A stretch of DNA of 64,000 bases from Henriciella sp. (GTDB lineage: Bacteria > Pseudomonadota > Alphaproteobacteria > Caulobacterales > Hyphomonadaceae). The notes beneath the pieces were generated by a model. It searched no databases and had not been told where the DNA came from. It saw only the letters and a program-made list of their open reading frames with translations. Location of the stretch: assembly GCA_017642885.1 (NCBI GenBank), contig JAEPOM010000004.1, forward strand, positions 62,001 through 126,000, read 5' to 3'. Every line of letters begins with the position of its first letter. The stretch's first letter is position 1. The translations under genes were made by a program, and so were the position numbers. Positions 49,117-57,220 of this stretch are shown here, in pieces.

Positions 49117-50247
49117 CTATTTCAGCACGCCGGTCTCAACCAGGCGATCAATGACCGCTTGTTGTTGAGCAATGGCGTCCTTGCGTTCAATCATTTGAGC
49201 ATCCGGCGTACGATTCGCCGGGGCGTGGTTGGCTTGGCCATAGCCGCTGGCAAAGGCAGCGTTCGGCAAGCGCGAAAGTGTGTTGGTCATACCGGTCTTA
49301 CGGCGGGTGTCGCGCAAGGCGCCGATATCGAGCACAGCATTGGCATTGAGGGTCTCGCCCTGGTTGGCCTCTGCGAGGGAGCGGCCATACCAGTCCAGTA
49401 CAATCGACATGCCATCCGTCGATGCTGACGGTACGGGCGTGCCGATGATTTCTGCGCTATTTGCTGAAACGACATAGGCGATGTTTTCAATCGCCCGTGC
49501 TTTTTTGGTGATGTGCTTCGGCGTCAAGGTTGGCGCGCCGACTTCGCTGGTTGGATGACAAAAGACCTCTGCGCCCTTGAAGGCCTGCATGCGTGCAATC
49601 TCGGGGTAGAGAATTTCCTCGCTGGCAATCGTCCCGAGGACGCCAATCTCAGTGTCGGCGACAGGGAAGACCGCGTCCTCACCATAAATGTCCAGATACT
49701 TGTCCCAAACATCATAAGGGCTGGGCGTGTAGAGCGAGATCATCCGGCGATATCGCAGCACTGTGTCGCCGTTCGGGCCGTAAATCACGTTGGACTGGAA
49801 GTAGAGGTCAGGAAAGTTCGGATCGGTCTCGTAGTGGTTTGAGCAAAGATAGATCCCAAAGGTTTGCGCCAGTCCCGCCAACTTGTCCGGAACCGCGCCG
49901 TCCATCGGGATAGCAGCCTTGTCCTGCCATTCTTCCCGCGTCTCGCCGAGCGGGAAGCCGGTCATCCAATATTCCGGTAACACAACGAGTTTTACGTCAT
50001 AGCCATTGAAGCCCTTCAGAAAACCCTTGGCGGAGCCAATCTGTCCGCGCACCCGGTTGATCGCTCGATCCATTCTCGCATGGGCGTCTTCGATCGAGCT
50101 GTCCTGGTTCACCGCATCGCAAACGGTTTGAAGAGCGAGGGCTGAATAACGCATTTGCGAAGATCCTTGGGCAAGGGCAGGGGACATCAATGACGGCGCA
50201 GCGAAACTCGCGGCACCGGTGCTAAGCAGAAACGTGCGTCGGTTCAT
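49117..50247 (-). CDS. Tat-exported nitrilase-superfamily protein with altered active site
   Basis: The 376 residues begin with a twin-arginine signal peptide (MNRRTFLLSTGAASFAAPSL, cleavage after ALA). The nitrilase fold follows: the catalytic Glu is present in VVLPEYWMTGF, but the Lys motif reads LRYRRMI (Arg for Lys) and the Cys motif reads GTIASEEILYPEIARMQAFK, where Ser takes the place of the nucleophile Cys. The usual Glu-Lys-Cys triad is therefore Glu-Arg-Ser. It could be inactive, binding-only or of changed chemistry. The alignment is by eye; the fold is clear from the many flanking motifs (CHPTSEVG, ENIAYVVSANSAE). Confidence 0.85.
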   Translation of the reverse strand: MNRRTFLLSTGAASFAAPSLMSPALAQGSSQMRYSALALQTVCDAVNQDSSIEDAHARMDRAINRVRGQIGSAKGFLKGFNGYDVKLVVLPEYWMTGFPLGETREEWQDKAAIPMDGAVPDKLAGLAQTFGIYLCSNHYETDPNFPDLYFQSNVIYGPNGDTVLRYRRMISLYTPSPYDVWDKYLDIYGEDAVFPVADTEIGVLGTIASEEILYPEIARMQAFKGAEVFCHPTSEVGAPTLTPKHITKKARAIENIAYVVSANSAEIIGTPVPSASTDGMSIVLDWYGRSLAEANQGETLNANAVLDIGALRDTRRKTGMTNTLSRLPNAAFASGYGQANHAPANRTPDAQMIERKDAIAQQQAVIDRLVETGVLK

Positions 50248-51155
50248 GAGCCAGCCTCCTGAAATGCCGCGCAGCTGCCGGCGGCGGTGGCAATGGACAG
50301 TCCATCCATTTCCGCGAGAGCATCGAGAACCTCGCGCACGGCTTTGATCCGAAATGGTTGACCCAGCACATAGGGCGTCATTGTGAACGCAAACGCACTC
50401 GCGCCTTCCTGGTCGAAGCGGTCGACATGATAACGCGCCGTCTCAATGATTTGCGCTGCCCACTCTTCTTCTGACTGAGAGCGATCGATGAGGAGCTTGA
50501 AATCTCCAAGTTCTCCGTAATGCGGCAATGTCCAGACAGGCGACGTGTCTGTCTTAAACGGGAGCGGGCGTTGATCGGCTTCCCAATCGAGGCAGATCTC
50601 AAAGCCTGCGTCTGTAAGCAGGTTCAGAGTGCGATAGCTTTCATTCCGCGCCGGGCTCATCCAGGTTTTTGCCTTCGGAAAAGCCGTGCGCGCTTCAGCG
50701 ATGAGCGCGTTTTCCTCGGCTTCACTGAGACCGTCATGGTGGATGTTAGCCGTTGAGACCCCATGCGCCGCAATCTCATGGCCGGCTTGTTTGATCGCTA
50801 CGACCAGCGACGGATAGCGCCGCGCGATTTCTGCGTTTACTGCAAATGTCGCTTTCAATTCGCGGGTGGCTAGCTCTCGCATCAGGCGATAGATGCCGAC
50901 GCGGTTTCCATAGTCGCGCACCGTAAAATGACGCAGATCAGGATATGGGGTCTTCATTGCGCCGGGATGCTTGAACGGCGCTGCGGGAGGATTGAGAGGA
51001 AAGAACTCAACCGGAATAATAATCGTCGCAATCGACTTTGTACCGTCTTTCAGCGCGATGCGATCCCGGCGGTCAGCGGGATCCCATGCGTAATGCGGAT
51101 TGTCGAAGCCGTTCTTGCGGTGCGGATAGATCAGATAGTCATCAGGCAGGGGCAT
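50244..51155 (-). CDS. Polysaccharide-deacetylase-fold hydrolase (paralogue 2)
   Basis: The 303-residue PuuE/NodB-fold protein shows VRDYGNRVGIYRLMRELATR, LKATFAVNAEIARRYPSLVV, the metal site HEIAAHGVSTANIHHDGLSE, TWMSPARNESYRTLNLLTDA, and TMTPYVLGQPFRIKAVREVL near the C-terminus. It is the most distant of the three paralogues in the island; the third at 51657 is two genes away. A cyclic-amide or imide hydrolase is the likeliest function from family and neighbours. There is no signal peptide. It overlaps both neighbours. Confidence 0.83.
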   Translation of the reverse strand: MPLPDDYLIYPHRKNGFDNPHYAWDPADRRDRIALKDGTKSIATIIIPVEFFPLNPPAAPFKHPGAMKTPYPDLRHFTVRDYGNRVGIYRLMRELATRELKATFAVNAEIARRYPSLVVAIKQAGHEIAAHGVSTANIHHDGLSEAEENALIAEARTAFPKAKTWMSPARNESYRTLNLLTDAGFEICLDWEADQRPLPFKTDTSPVWTLPHYGELGDFKLLIDRSQSEEEWAAQIIETARYHVDRFDQEGASAFAFTMTPYVLGQPFRIKAVREVLDALAEMDGLSIATAAGSCAAFQEAGS

Positions 51156-51660
51156 TCTGAGCCTCGCTCATCAGGAACAGGTCTGTGTCATGTGGCTTTC
51201 CACCTGCCGCGGTAATCAGAGCATGGGCTTGGCCGCGATGATGCGTCTGGTGGTTAAAGAAGTGGGTCAGGCAAACCCAAAGCGGCACCGAAACATCTGC
51301 TTGCAAAGACCCAGAGAAAAACTTGAGCGGTCCAGATAAGTCTCCATCGGGAAGCTGGTCTGTCCAGGCGATGATCCGCTGATCGTCTTTTTCGCGCTCT
51401 GCCCGAAGCGCGGCAAAGTCAGTAATCATAGATCCCGACTCTGAATTCGGCGTTGTCGGGCGATCCCAGCCATCAAATCGCGCCATCCAGATCCGGTCCG
51501 CCCACAAAATATGGCTGAGCGTGCCATGGATCGACTTGAAGAATGCGCCGCGGTCCAATTTCCGTTCGTCGTCGGAAATGTCGGCAGCTGCGCTGTACAG
51601 GTTTTCATTCTGCCATTGATTGTATCGCGCCATGAGGCGGGCGTGTTCAGCATCGATCAT
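51142..51660 (-). CDS. DinB-family protein
   Basis: The 172-residue four-helix-bundle protein carries the DinB-type metal triad: His in FKSIHGTLSHILWADRIWMA (about residues 42-61) and the pair in LTHFFNHQTHHRGQAHALI (about 132-150). DinB/YfiT proteins are metal-dependent and include thiol-dependent transferases and isomerases (maleylpyruvate isomerase relatives). A role in handling a maleyl- or maleamic-type intermediate is conceivable in this operon, but it is a guess. It overlaps both deacetylase-fold genes. Confidence 0.83.
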   Translation of the reverse strand: MIDAEHARLMARYNQWQNENLYSAAADISDDERKLDRGAFFKSIHGTLSHILWADRIWMARFDGWDRPTTPNSESGSMITDFAALRAEREKDDQRIIAWTDQLPDGDLSGPLKFFSGSLQADVSVPLWVCLTHFFNHQTHHRGQAHALITAAGGKPHDTDLFLMSEAQNAPA

Positions 51661-52595
51661 GGAGCAAACCCCGTTCCGCCGGTGGCAACCCCGCGCTGAG
51701 CAATATCGGCGAGCGTTTGGTCGAAGTAAGTGTCTCGATAGAATTCCGCGATTTCTGCACCGGTGGTGAACCAGACATCGTCGCGGTGCGAGCAGATGTG
51801 CTTCAGCGCTTCCTCAAACACACGCAAGCGATGCGGCTGACTAACGAGATAAGCATGCAGAGGAATGCACATTACCGTCCCGGATTGCTCGCCTTCTTCA
51901 AGGAGCTGATCAAAGTGGCGCATCAGCAATTCGGTATAGCGCTGCGGACTCCAACCTTGAACGGAATAGGTGATGACGTCGTTCACTTCGAGCGAGTACG
52001 GCATCGAAACCAGCTTGCCCGTTTTGGTCTTGATGGGTTGAGGTTGGTCATCCTGAAACAGGTCACACGTATACCAGAAATCGTGCTCCGCGATCAGATC
52101 AAGCGTCTTTTCCGTGTGCGTTAGCGCCGGGGCGAGGTAGCCGCGGATGCGTTTGCCGGTGGCTTGTTCGACCGTGCGAATGGAGTCTTCGAGCACGGCG
52201 CGCTCCTGGGCCGCGTCCATGCCATAGGAGTACCGTGTATTGTAAATTCCGTGCGAGAAGAACTCCCAGTTTCTGGCATTGACCGCTTCGATGATTTCCG
52301 GGTGATGGTCGACCAATCCAATCGACAGAGAGATTGATCCGCGCAGGTCATACTTGTCGAATAGGTCCATCATGCGCCAATGACCGACAGTGTTGCCCCA
52401 GGTGCGCTGTGAATATGCGGCGACATCCGGATTACCGCGCGGCCACCCTGGGCGCTTGTCATTGTGTGGAGGCTGAAACTCGTAATACTCGATATTTGGC
52501 GCAATCCAGAAAGCGAGCTTCTTACCGCCCGGCCAAACGATTTTTGGACGCCCTTCATAGGGCCAGTAATCGTAGAGATTGGGATCAGCGTGCAT
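51657..52595 (-). CDS. Polysaccharide-deacetylase-fold hydrolase (paralogue 3)
   Basis: The 312-residue PuuE-like protein has KLAFWIAPNIEYYEFQPPHN at the start, TVGHWRMMDLFDKYDLRGSI, the metal-binding NWEFFSHGIYNTRYSYGM, RIRGYLAPALTHTEKTLDLI and CIPLHAYLVSQPHRLRVFEE near the C-terminus. It resembles the PuuE allantoinase group, and a CE4-type chitin deacetylase is less likely because the classical TFDDG motif is absent. The start overlaps the stop of the isochorismatase-fold gene by one base. Confidence 0.85.
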   Translation of the reverse strand: MHADPNLYDYWPYEGRPKIVWPGGKKLAFWIAPNIEYYEFQPPHNDKRPGWPRGNPDVAAYSQRTWGNTVGHWRMMDLFDKYDLRGSISLSIGLVDHHPEIIEAVNARNWEFFSHGIYNTRYSYGMDAAQERAVLEDSIRTVEQATGKRIRGYLAPALTHTEKTLDLIAEHDFWYTCDLFQDDQPQPIKTKTGKLVSMPYSLEVNDVITYSVQGWSPQRYTELLMRHFDQLLEEGEQSGTVMCIPLHAYLVSQPHRLRVFEEALKHICSHRDDVWFTTGAEIAEFYRDTYFDQTLADIAQRGVATGGTGFAP

Positions 52596-53311
52596 CAGGC
52601 CTTATACCCCGCGATCGCATCATGCACCTCGCTGACAGGGACCACGTCCGCATATTTGATCAACAGATCCGTCAGGTTCGCGAAGTGATAGCTTTCATGT
52701 TTGTCCGCAACGCATTCGATGGGAACGATTGTCCGATAGCCATGGCTCAAGCTATCGACAGCGGTGGCGCGAATGCAGCCCGAGGTCGAGCCGCCCGTGA
52801 TTACCAGCGTGTCCACCTTGTGCCAGGTCAGGAAGCTCTGCAAAGGCGTTTCGAAGAACGCTGACGGCATGCGCTTGGTGTAAACCGCATCAACGCTTCT
52901 ATCGATGGTGACCCGATCGTCAAAAGCATGGCGCTCTGAGTCGTATTTGATGTTCTGAAGACTGTCGGGCGTGTCCGTGCGCGTTCCCCAAACGCCAGCA
53001 TCGGCGGCGTTCTCCATATAGGCGACATGCGTCCACACCACGGGTAGTTCTTTGGCACGAGCGGCCATGGAGATCTCGTTGATATGCTCCATCTGGCGCG
53101 GGTCAGTGATGTAGCTCGTCTTTGGAAACAGGTCGGGGCGCGTATACGACTTCTGGGGATCGACATTGATGATGGCGAGTTTTTCGCCAAACCCGAACCG
53201 CGCGCGAGCGGGATTGGCGCGGACCTCTTCGAAGATTTCGCGCGCCGTCTTGTCTGATGTGACCATGGTCGGTTGGGAGAGATCGATTGCCATTTCTTTT
53301 CCGCTTGTCAT
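52595..53311 (-). CDS. Isochorismatase-fold hydrolase (carbamoylsarcosine/maleamate amidase-like)
   Basis: From the ATG at 53311 it has 238 residues, with GGGAG just upstream. The Asp-Lys-Cys triad is complete: Asp in LAIINVDPQKSYTRP, Lys in VYTKRMPSAFFETPL, and Cys in TGGSTSGCIRATAVDSLSHG. The cis-peptide region before the Cys is also usual. The closest known types are N-carbamoylsarcosine amidase and maleamate amidohydrolase, which release ammonia from acyclic amides. It is the first gene of a seven-gene unit of hydrolases, divergent from the DUF1330 gene, with a set A operator between them. Confidence 0.9.
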   Translation of the reverse strand: MTSGKEMAIDLSQPTMVTSDKTAREIFEEVRANPARARFGFGEKLAIINVDPQKSYTRPDLFPKTSYITDPRQMEHINEISMAARAKELPVVWTHVAYMENAADAGVWGTRTDTPDSLQNIKYDSERHAFDDRVTIDRSVDAVYTKRMPSAFFETPLQSFLTWHKVDTLVITGGSTSGCIRATAVDSLSHGYRTIVPIECVADKHESYHFANLTDLLIKYADVVPVSEVHDAIAGYKA

Positions 53312-53321
53312 TGTGCTCCCT

Positions 53322-53339
53322 TCAATTGATATATCTTTT
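53322..53339 (-). promoter_or_regulatory. Set A operator, site 4
   Basis: Read on the minus strand, AAAAGATATATCAATTGA, with the core GATATATC at 53328-53335. It lies 11 bases from the isochorismatase-fold start and about 30 from the DUF1330 start, in the divergent gap, so it can control both units. Confidence 0.78.
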
Positions 53340-53369
53340 GTTAGAAGTCCAGATATCAGGGAGGCATTC

Positions 53370-53822
53370 ATGAAAGGATTTATCGCAGGTGCGGTGATCG
53401 GTCTATCGGGAGGGATCGGAATTGCCGCGTGCGTTGGCCTCGAACCTCAAGCCGCGGTCGGGCAATCTGCTGCTGTAGAGTCTGCCGCAGACACGCCAGC
53501 CTATATGATCGTCCTTGGCGAGGTGTTTGACCGTCCAGCTTTTATGGAAGGCTACGCCGCAAAGCTTCCGCCGGTCTATGAGACCCATGGTGGGCACTAT
53601 ATCGCTATTGGGGGCGGTCCCGGCATTGAAGTGCTGGAAGGGGATTACAGCCCGCCAAGTTATGTCATCAGCAAATGGCCCAACGCCGACGCGGCGCGAG
53701 CATTCTGGGCCAGTCCGGAATATGATGTGCTTCGGCGCGCTCGTATCGACAATGGTTGGGGGGACTTTGATGTCTTGTTGGTGGCGGGCCTTCCGGAAGC
53801 GCCCGCCGCACCCGCTGAGTGA
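53370..53822 (+). CDS. Exported DUF1330-like protein
   Basis: Of 150 residues, the first 22 form an export signal (MKGFIAGAVIGLSGGIGIAAC); IAAC fits a lipobox, so it is probably a lipoprotein. The DUF1330 core follows: PAYMIVLGEVFDRPAFMEGY, ETHGGHYIAIGGGPGIEVLE, and VISKWPNADAARAFWASPEY. DUF1330 proteins have a dimeric ferredoxin-like fold and are normally cytoplasmic, so the signal is notable. The GGGAGG site lies five to ten bases before the ATG at 53370. It is transcribed away from the hydrolase operon and towards the TonB receptor. Confidence 0.82.
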   Translation: MKGFIAGAVIGLSGGIGIAACVGLEPQAAVGQSAAVESAADTPAYMIVLGEVFDRPAFMEGYAAKLPPVYETHGGHYIAIGGGPGIEVLEGDYSPPSYVISKWPNADAARAFWASPEYDVLRRARIDNGWGDFDVLLVAGLPEAPAAPAE

Positions 53823-53845
53823 TAAAATTATCACAGGTTGAATTC

Positions 53846-53861
53846 ATTTGACCGGACAAAT
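53846..53861 (+). promoter_or_regulatory. Set B operator, site 3
   Basis: ATTTGACCGGACAAAT differs at one base (A for T in the left arm) from the perfect set B palindrome. It lies in the promoter region of the TonB receptor gene, 20 bases before a set A-like site. Confidence 0.72.
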
Positions 53862-53876
53862 CTCGCCAATCTCGCG

Positions 53877-53894
53877 AAATGGTATATCAATTGA
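53877..53894 (+). promoter_or_regulatory. Set A operator, site 5 (diverged)
   Basis: AAATGGTATATCAATTGA differs from the set A consensus at three positions, including GG for GA at the start of the core. It lies about 45 bases before the receptor start codon. The right half matches site 4 exactly. Confidence 0.55.
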
Positions 53895-53938
53895 TTTGGG
53901 TCGCTTGGCTCGCACCAGCTTTTGAGGAGAATTCGGCA

Positions 53939-56122
53939 ATGAAAAAGGCACTAATTTGCGCGGTTGGCGTAACCGCACTTTCAACGGCATTTACCGCTCC
54001 CGCGCTTGCGCAGGATGCAGACGGTGAGGCCGAAACCCGGCGGTTGGGCGCCGTGACCGTCACGGCGCAGCGCGTTGAAGAAAATCTGCAGGACACTCCA
54101 GTCGCCGTCACAGCGCTGTCCACAGAGCAGATTGAAGACAAACAGGTCCTGAATATTCGTGACCTCACGGCGCAAGTGCCGAACATCAACATTGCCACGA
54201 ATACCGGCACAGCGAGCGCGGCGAGGATCTTCCTGCGCGGTGTCGGTGAAGACGAAAGTCGTGGGGCGGTCGATCAGGCCGTCGGTATCTATGTGGATGG
54301 CGTTTACATTGGCCGGTCCGTCGGATCGCTGTTTGATGTGGTCGACCTCGAATCCATCGAAGTGCTGCGCGGCCCACAAGGCACACTTTATGGGCGCAAC
54401 ACGATTGGCGGCGCAATCAAGCTGAGTTCGGTCAAACCTCAGTTTGAGAATAGCGGTAAGTTTGGCGCGACGTTCGGAAACTTTGATCGCCAAGAGTTCA
54501 AAGTAACGGGCAATATGCAGCTAGGTGATCGAACCGCAGCGCGGGTTACGGGCTTCTCTCGCAAACGCGATGGTTTTCATGATCTCCGGCCGAATGGCGC
54601 GCAGGCGACTGCGGCGCGCGACGGGGTTGGAGCACTGGATACGCTCGCAGTGCGTGGATCTCTGTATCACGAGTTTAATGATGACTGGAGCGTGTTGTTT
54701 GCGGTCGACCATACGGACGATCGCTCCGATCCTATTCCAGATTCGATCGTCCCTGGGCAGGATGCGGACAACAACATATTCACCATCGAACCATTGCCGG
54801 GAACCACTTGCCCTCCAAGTAATCCGTTTGATGCCCTTGGTTGTTTCACCGGTTATGATCAAGAATTGCAAAGCACGGGCATTTCGGCCCGCGTCGAGGG
54901 CGGATTCGGGACCCTAGACTTCACGTCGATCACCGCATTCCGCGAGTTGGAAGACGAGCTATCTACACGCATCGGATTCCCTTATTCGCAGATGACTGAC
55001 CAGGATCAGTTCAGCCAGGAGTTTACGATTGGTCAAACCGGCCAAAGCTCACTGGACTGGATCGCCGGTGTCTATTTCTTCCAGGAAGATCTGTCGCTCG
55101 ACACCACCTTCATCTTCCCTTTCTCGATCGACTCATCGACCGATTCCATCGCGGTCTTTGGGCAAGGTACGTTCGAAGTTAATGATCAGCTGTCACTCAC
55201 AGCCGGCGTGCGTGCGACGAATGATGAGAAAGACTTCGACGGCGTCGGTCCGTTCGGTTTTGCCCGTATGGACAGCCAGGAGTTTGACAATATCAGCTAC
55301 ACGATCGGGGCAGACTATCGCTTCAACGACGACATGCTCGGATATGCAAAATACTCAACAGGCTTCAAGTCTGGCGGGTGGTCGCCGGATGCATTTAGCG
55401 GGACATCGGTGTTCCTGCCTGTGGATGAAGAAACGCTCGACTCGTTTGAAGTCGGCTTGAAAGCAGATTGGAACAATACGCTTCGTTTGAACGCTGCAGC
55501 CTTTTTCAATCAGTATGAAGGCTTACAGATTGGGGCTACGGTTCCAGGTCTCGGCTTCACCCGCTTTAATGTCGATGAAACCGAAATCTCGGGGTTTGAA
55601 CTCGAAGGTGTTTGGCAGGTGACAGATAATTTCCAGGTAAACGGGAATTTCGGATTGCTGGATGCAGAGTACACCTCGGTCACCGGCGATCAGGCACGAG
55701 GCCTGACCAACAACCTGGCAAACCCGATTGAAGGGTGCGCGGGCTTGGATCCGTCCATCGACGCGCAGGCTATCTAATGCGCTTTGGGCCTCGATCTCAA
55801 GAATGCACCTGAATACAAGCTGACTCTGGGTGCGCTTTACACTCAGCCAATCTTCAACGGCGAGATGATTTTCTCGGCAGATGCCAGTTGGGAAGATGAT
55901 ACCTGGAGCCTTGTGGCGAATGCGCCCGCGCACGCGTTCATCGAGATTGATACGCTCTACAATGCGAGATTGAAGTATGAAGATGATCGAGGCTGGTCTG
56001 TCGCATTGTTCGGTCGAAACCTAACGGATGAAGCATACTATCGCGCGACGTCGGCAAGTTCGTTTACGACGTACGCATCGCCGCCATATGAATACGGCAT
56101 CGAGTTCGGCGCAGAGTTCTAG
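53939..56122 (+). pseudogene. TonB-dependent outer-membrane receptor, interrupted by an in-frame TAA
   Basis: The start at 53939 has a clear signal peptide (MKKALICAVGVTALSTAFTA, AxA-type cleavage near ALAQ), a TonB-box-like GAVTVTAQR, and the plug-domain motif ESIEVLRGPQGTLYGRNTIG. The barrel continues to residue 612, where TAA (55775-55777) interrupts it after SIDAQAI. The same frame goes on for 114 codons (LGLDLKNAPEYKLTLGALYT onwards) to the barrel end, with the family's FGRNLTDEAYYR and a terminal Phe (EFGAEF). A single change, for example CAA to TAA, explains the stop. The two parts make 727 residues, a normal receptor length. Truncation would remove about six strands. It may be true decay or an error. 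Confidence 0.88.
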
Positions 56123-56125
56123 ATC

Positions 56126-57220
56126 GTGCCGAACCTCTTGAACAAGGTTGCAGCCCCAGTCTTTGCACTGGGGCTGCTTGCGTCTTGCGAGGCGATCAAA
56201 CTGCAGACTGCGCCAACGGTCACGCCTGCACCGGATCCACTCCCTTCGCCAGTGGTGACGCAACCGTGGCTGATGGCAACGGCGAGTGTTTCGGACCTTG
56301 ATCGCACCGCGCAATTCTTTCGTGAGATTGGCGGCTATGAGACCCTCTATCAGGGACCTTTGGAGCAAGGCGAGGTAGCTGCGCTCGGATTGCCCGAGGG
56401 TGCAACAGGTGAAGTACTCACCTTACGCGCGCCTGGGAGCGATGCGGGCTATGTTCGTTTGATCCGGTTCGACAATGTGGGGCGCAAGGTTCCGATCCGG
56501 CCAGGAGCTCGCGCCTGGGATACGGGTTGCTTTTGGTCTTTCATGGTGCGCGCCAATGATATGGACGCGATTTATGATGATGCGATCGCCATGGGGTGGG
56601 GCACAGAGACGCCAATCGCGCCGCTGAGTTTCAACGGATCCGAGCTGAATATCGTCGTCTTCAAGGGGCCGGACGGATTACAAGTACAGGCCTATGAGCG
56701 TCTCAATCGCCCGCCGCCGGAAGGCTTCACCTCGTTTGAGCGTCTGAGCCGCCCATTTAATATCATGCAGATGACCCGCGACCGTGAAGCTGTGCGCGTC
56801 TTGATGGAGGATGTTCTGGGCTTCAATCGGGTCTGGTATGGTGCACCCTATACCGATCAGGAGCCCGTCCTGATGCCGCTCGGTATTCCTCAGAATCTAA
56901 CCACCAGCGTTCCGTACAAGGCCGGGATCTTTTCTCCGCAAACGCAGACGCTTTATGGGCGTATGGAGTATATTGAAATCGACGGCCTGGATGGGTTTGA
57001 CTATGCAGATCGCTGCGTCGCGCCAAACCTTGGCTGGTTGTCGGTGACTTATCCGGTGGCGTCAGTTGCGGATGCAAAAGCGCTGATCGAGGCGCGCGGC
57101 TGGGACATCGAGATCGAACCCTACAGCACGTTCCGACCTTCTTACGGTGAGATGACCGTCTTTTCGATCAAGGCACCAGATGGGGCCACGATCGAATTTG
57201 CGGAAATACTTGCGCCTTAG
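56126..57220 (+). CDS. VOC-family lipoprotein (two glyoxalase-like domains)
   Basis: The 364-residue protein starts at a GTG three bases after the receptor stop. A lipoprotein signal ([10 protein letters not shown], lipid Cys about 21) is followed by two vicinal-oxygen-chelate modules: one from [20 protein letters not shown] to [14 protein letters not shown], the other from [20 protein letters not shown] to [19 protein letters not shown] proteins bind metals and act on small oxygenated or aromatic molecules; being in the envelope is unusual. It is presumably cotranscribed with the TonB receptor and acts on the same substrate. It converges with parC, sharing bases at the stops. Confidence 0.85.
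   Translation: MPNLLNKVAAPVFALGLLASCEAIKLQTAPTVTPAPDPLPSPVVTQPWLMATASVSDLDRTAQFFREIGGYETLYQGPLEQGEVAALGLPEGATGEVLTLRAPGSDAGYVRLIRFDNVGRKVPIRPGARAWDTGCFWSFMVRANDMDAIYDDAIAMGWGTETPIAPLSFNGSELNIVVFKGPDGLQVQAYERLNRPPPEGFTSFERLSRPFNIMQMTRDREAVRVLMEDVLGFNRVWYGAPYTDQEPVLMPLGIPQNLTTSVPYKAGIFSPQTQTLYGRMEYIEIDGLDGFDYADRCVAPNLGWLSVTYPVASVADAKALIEARGWDIEIEPYSTFRPSYGEMTVFSIKAPDGATIEFAEILAP

Noticed and set aside
53166-53369. Upstream extension of the DUF1330-like frame
   Set aside because: The extension runs antisense through the start of the isochorismatase-fold gene and the set A operator. The ATG at 53370 has a good ribosome-binding site and a signal peptide.
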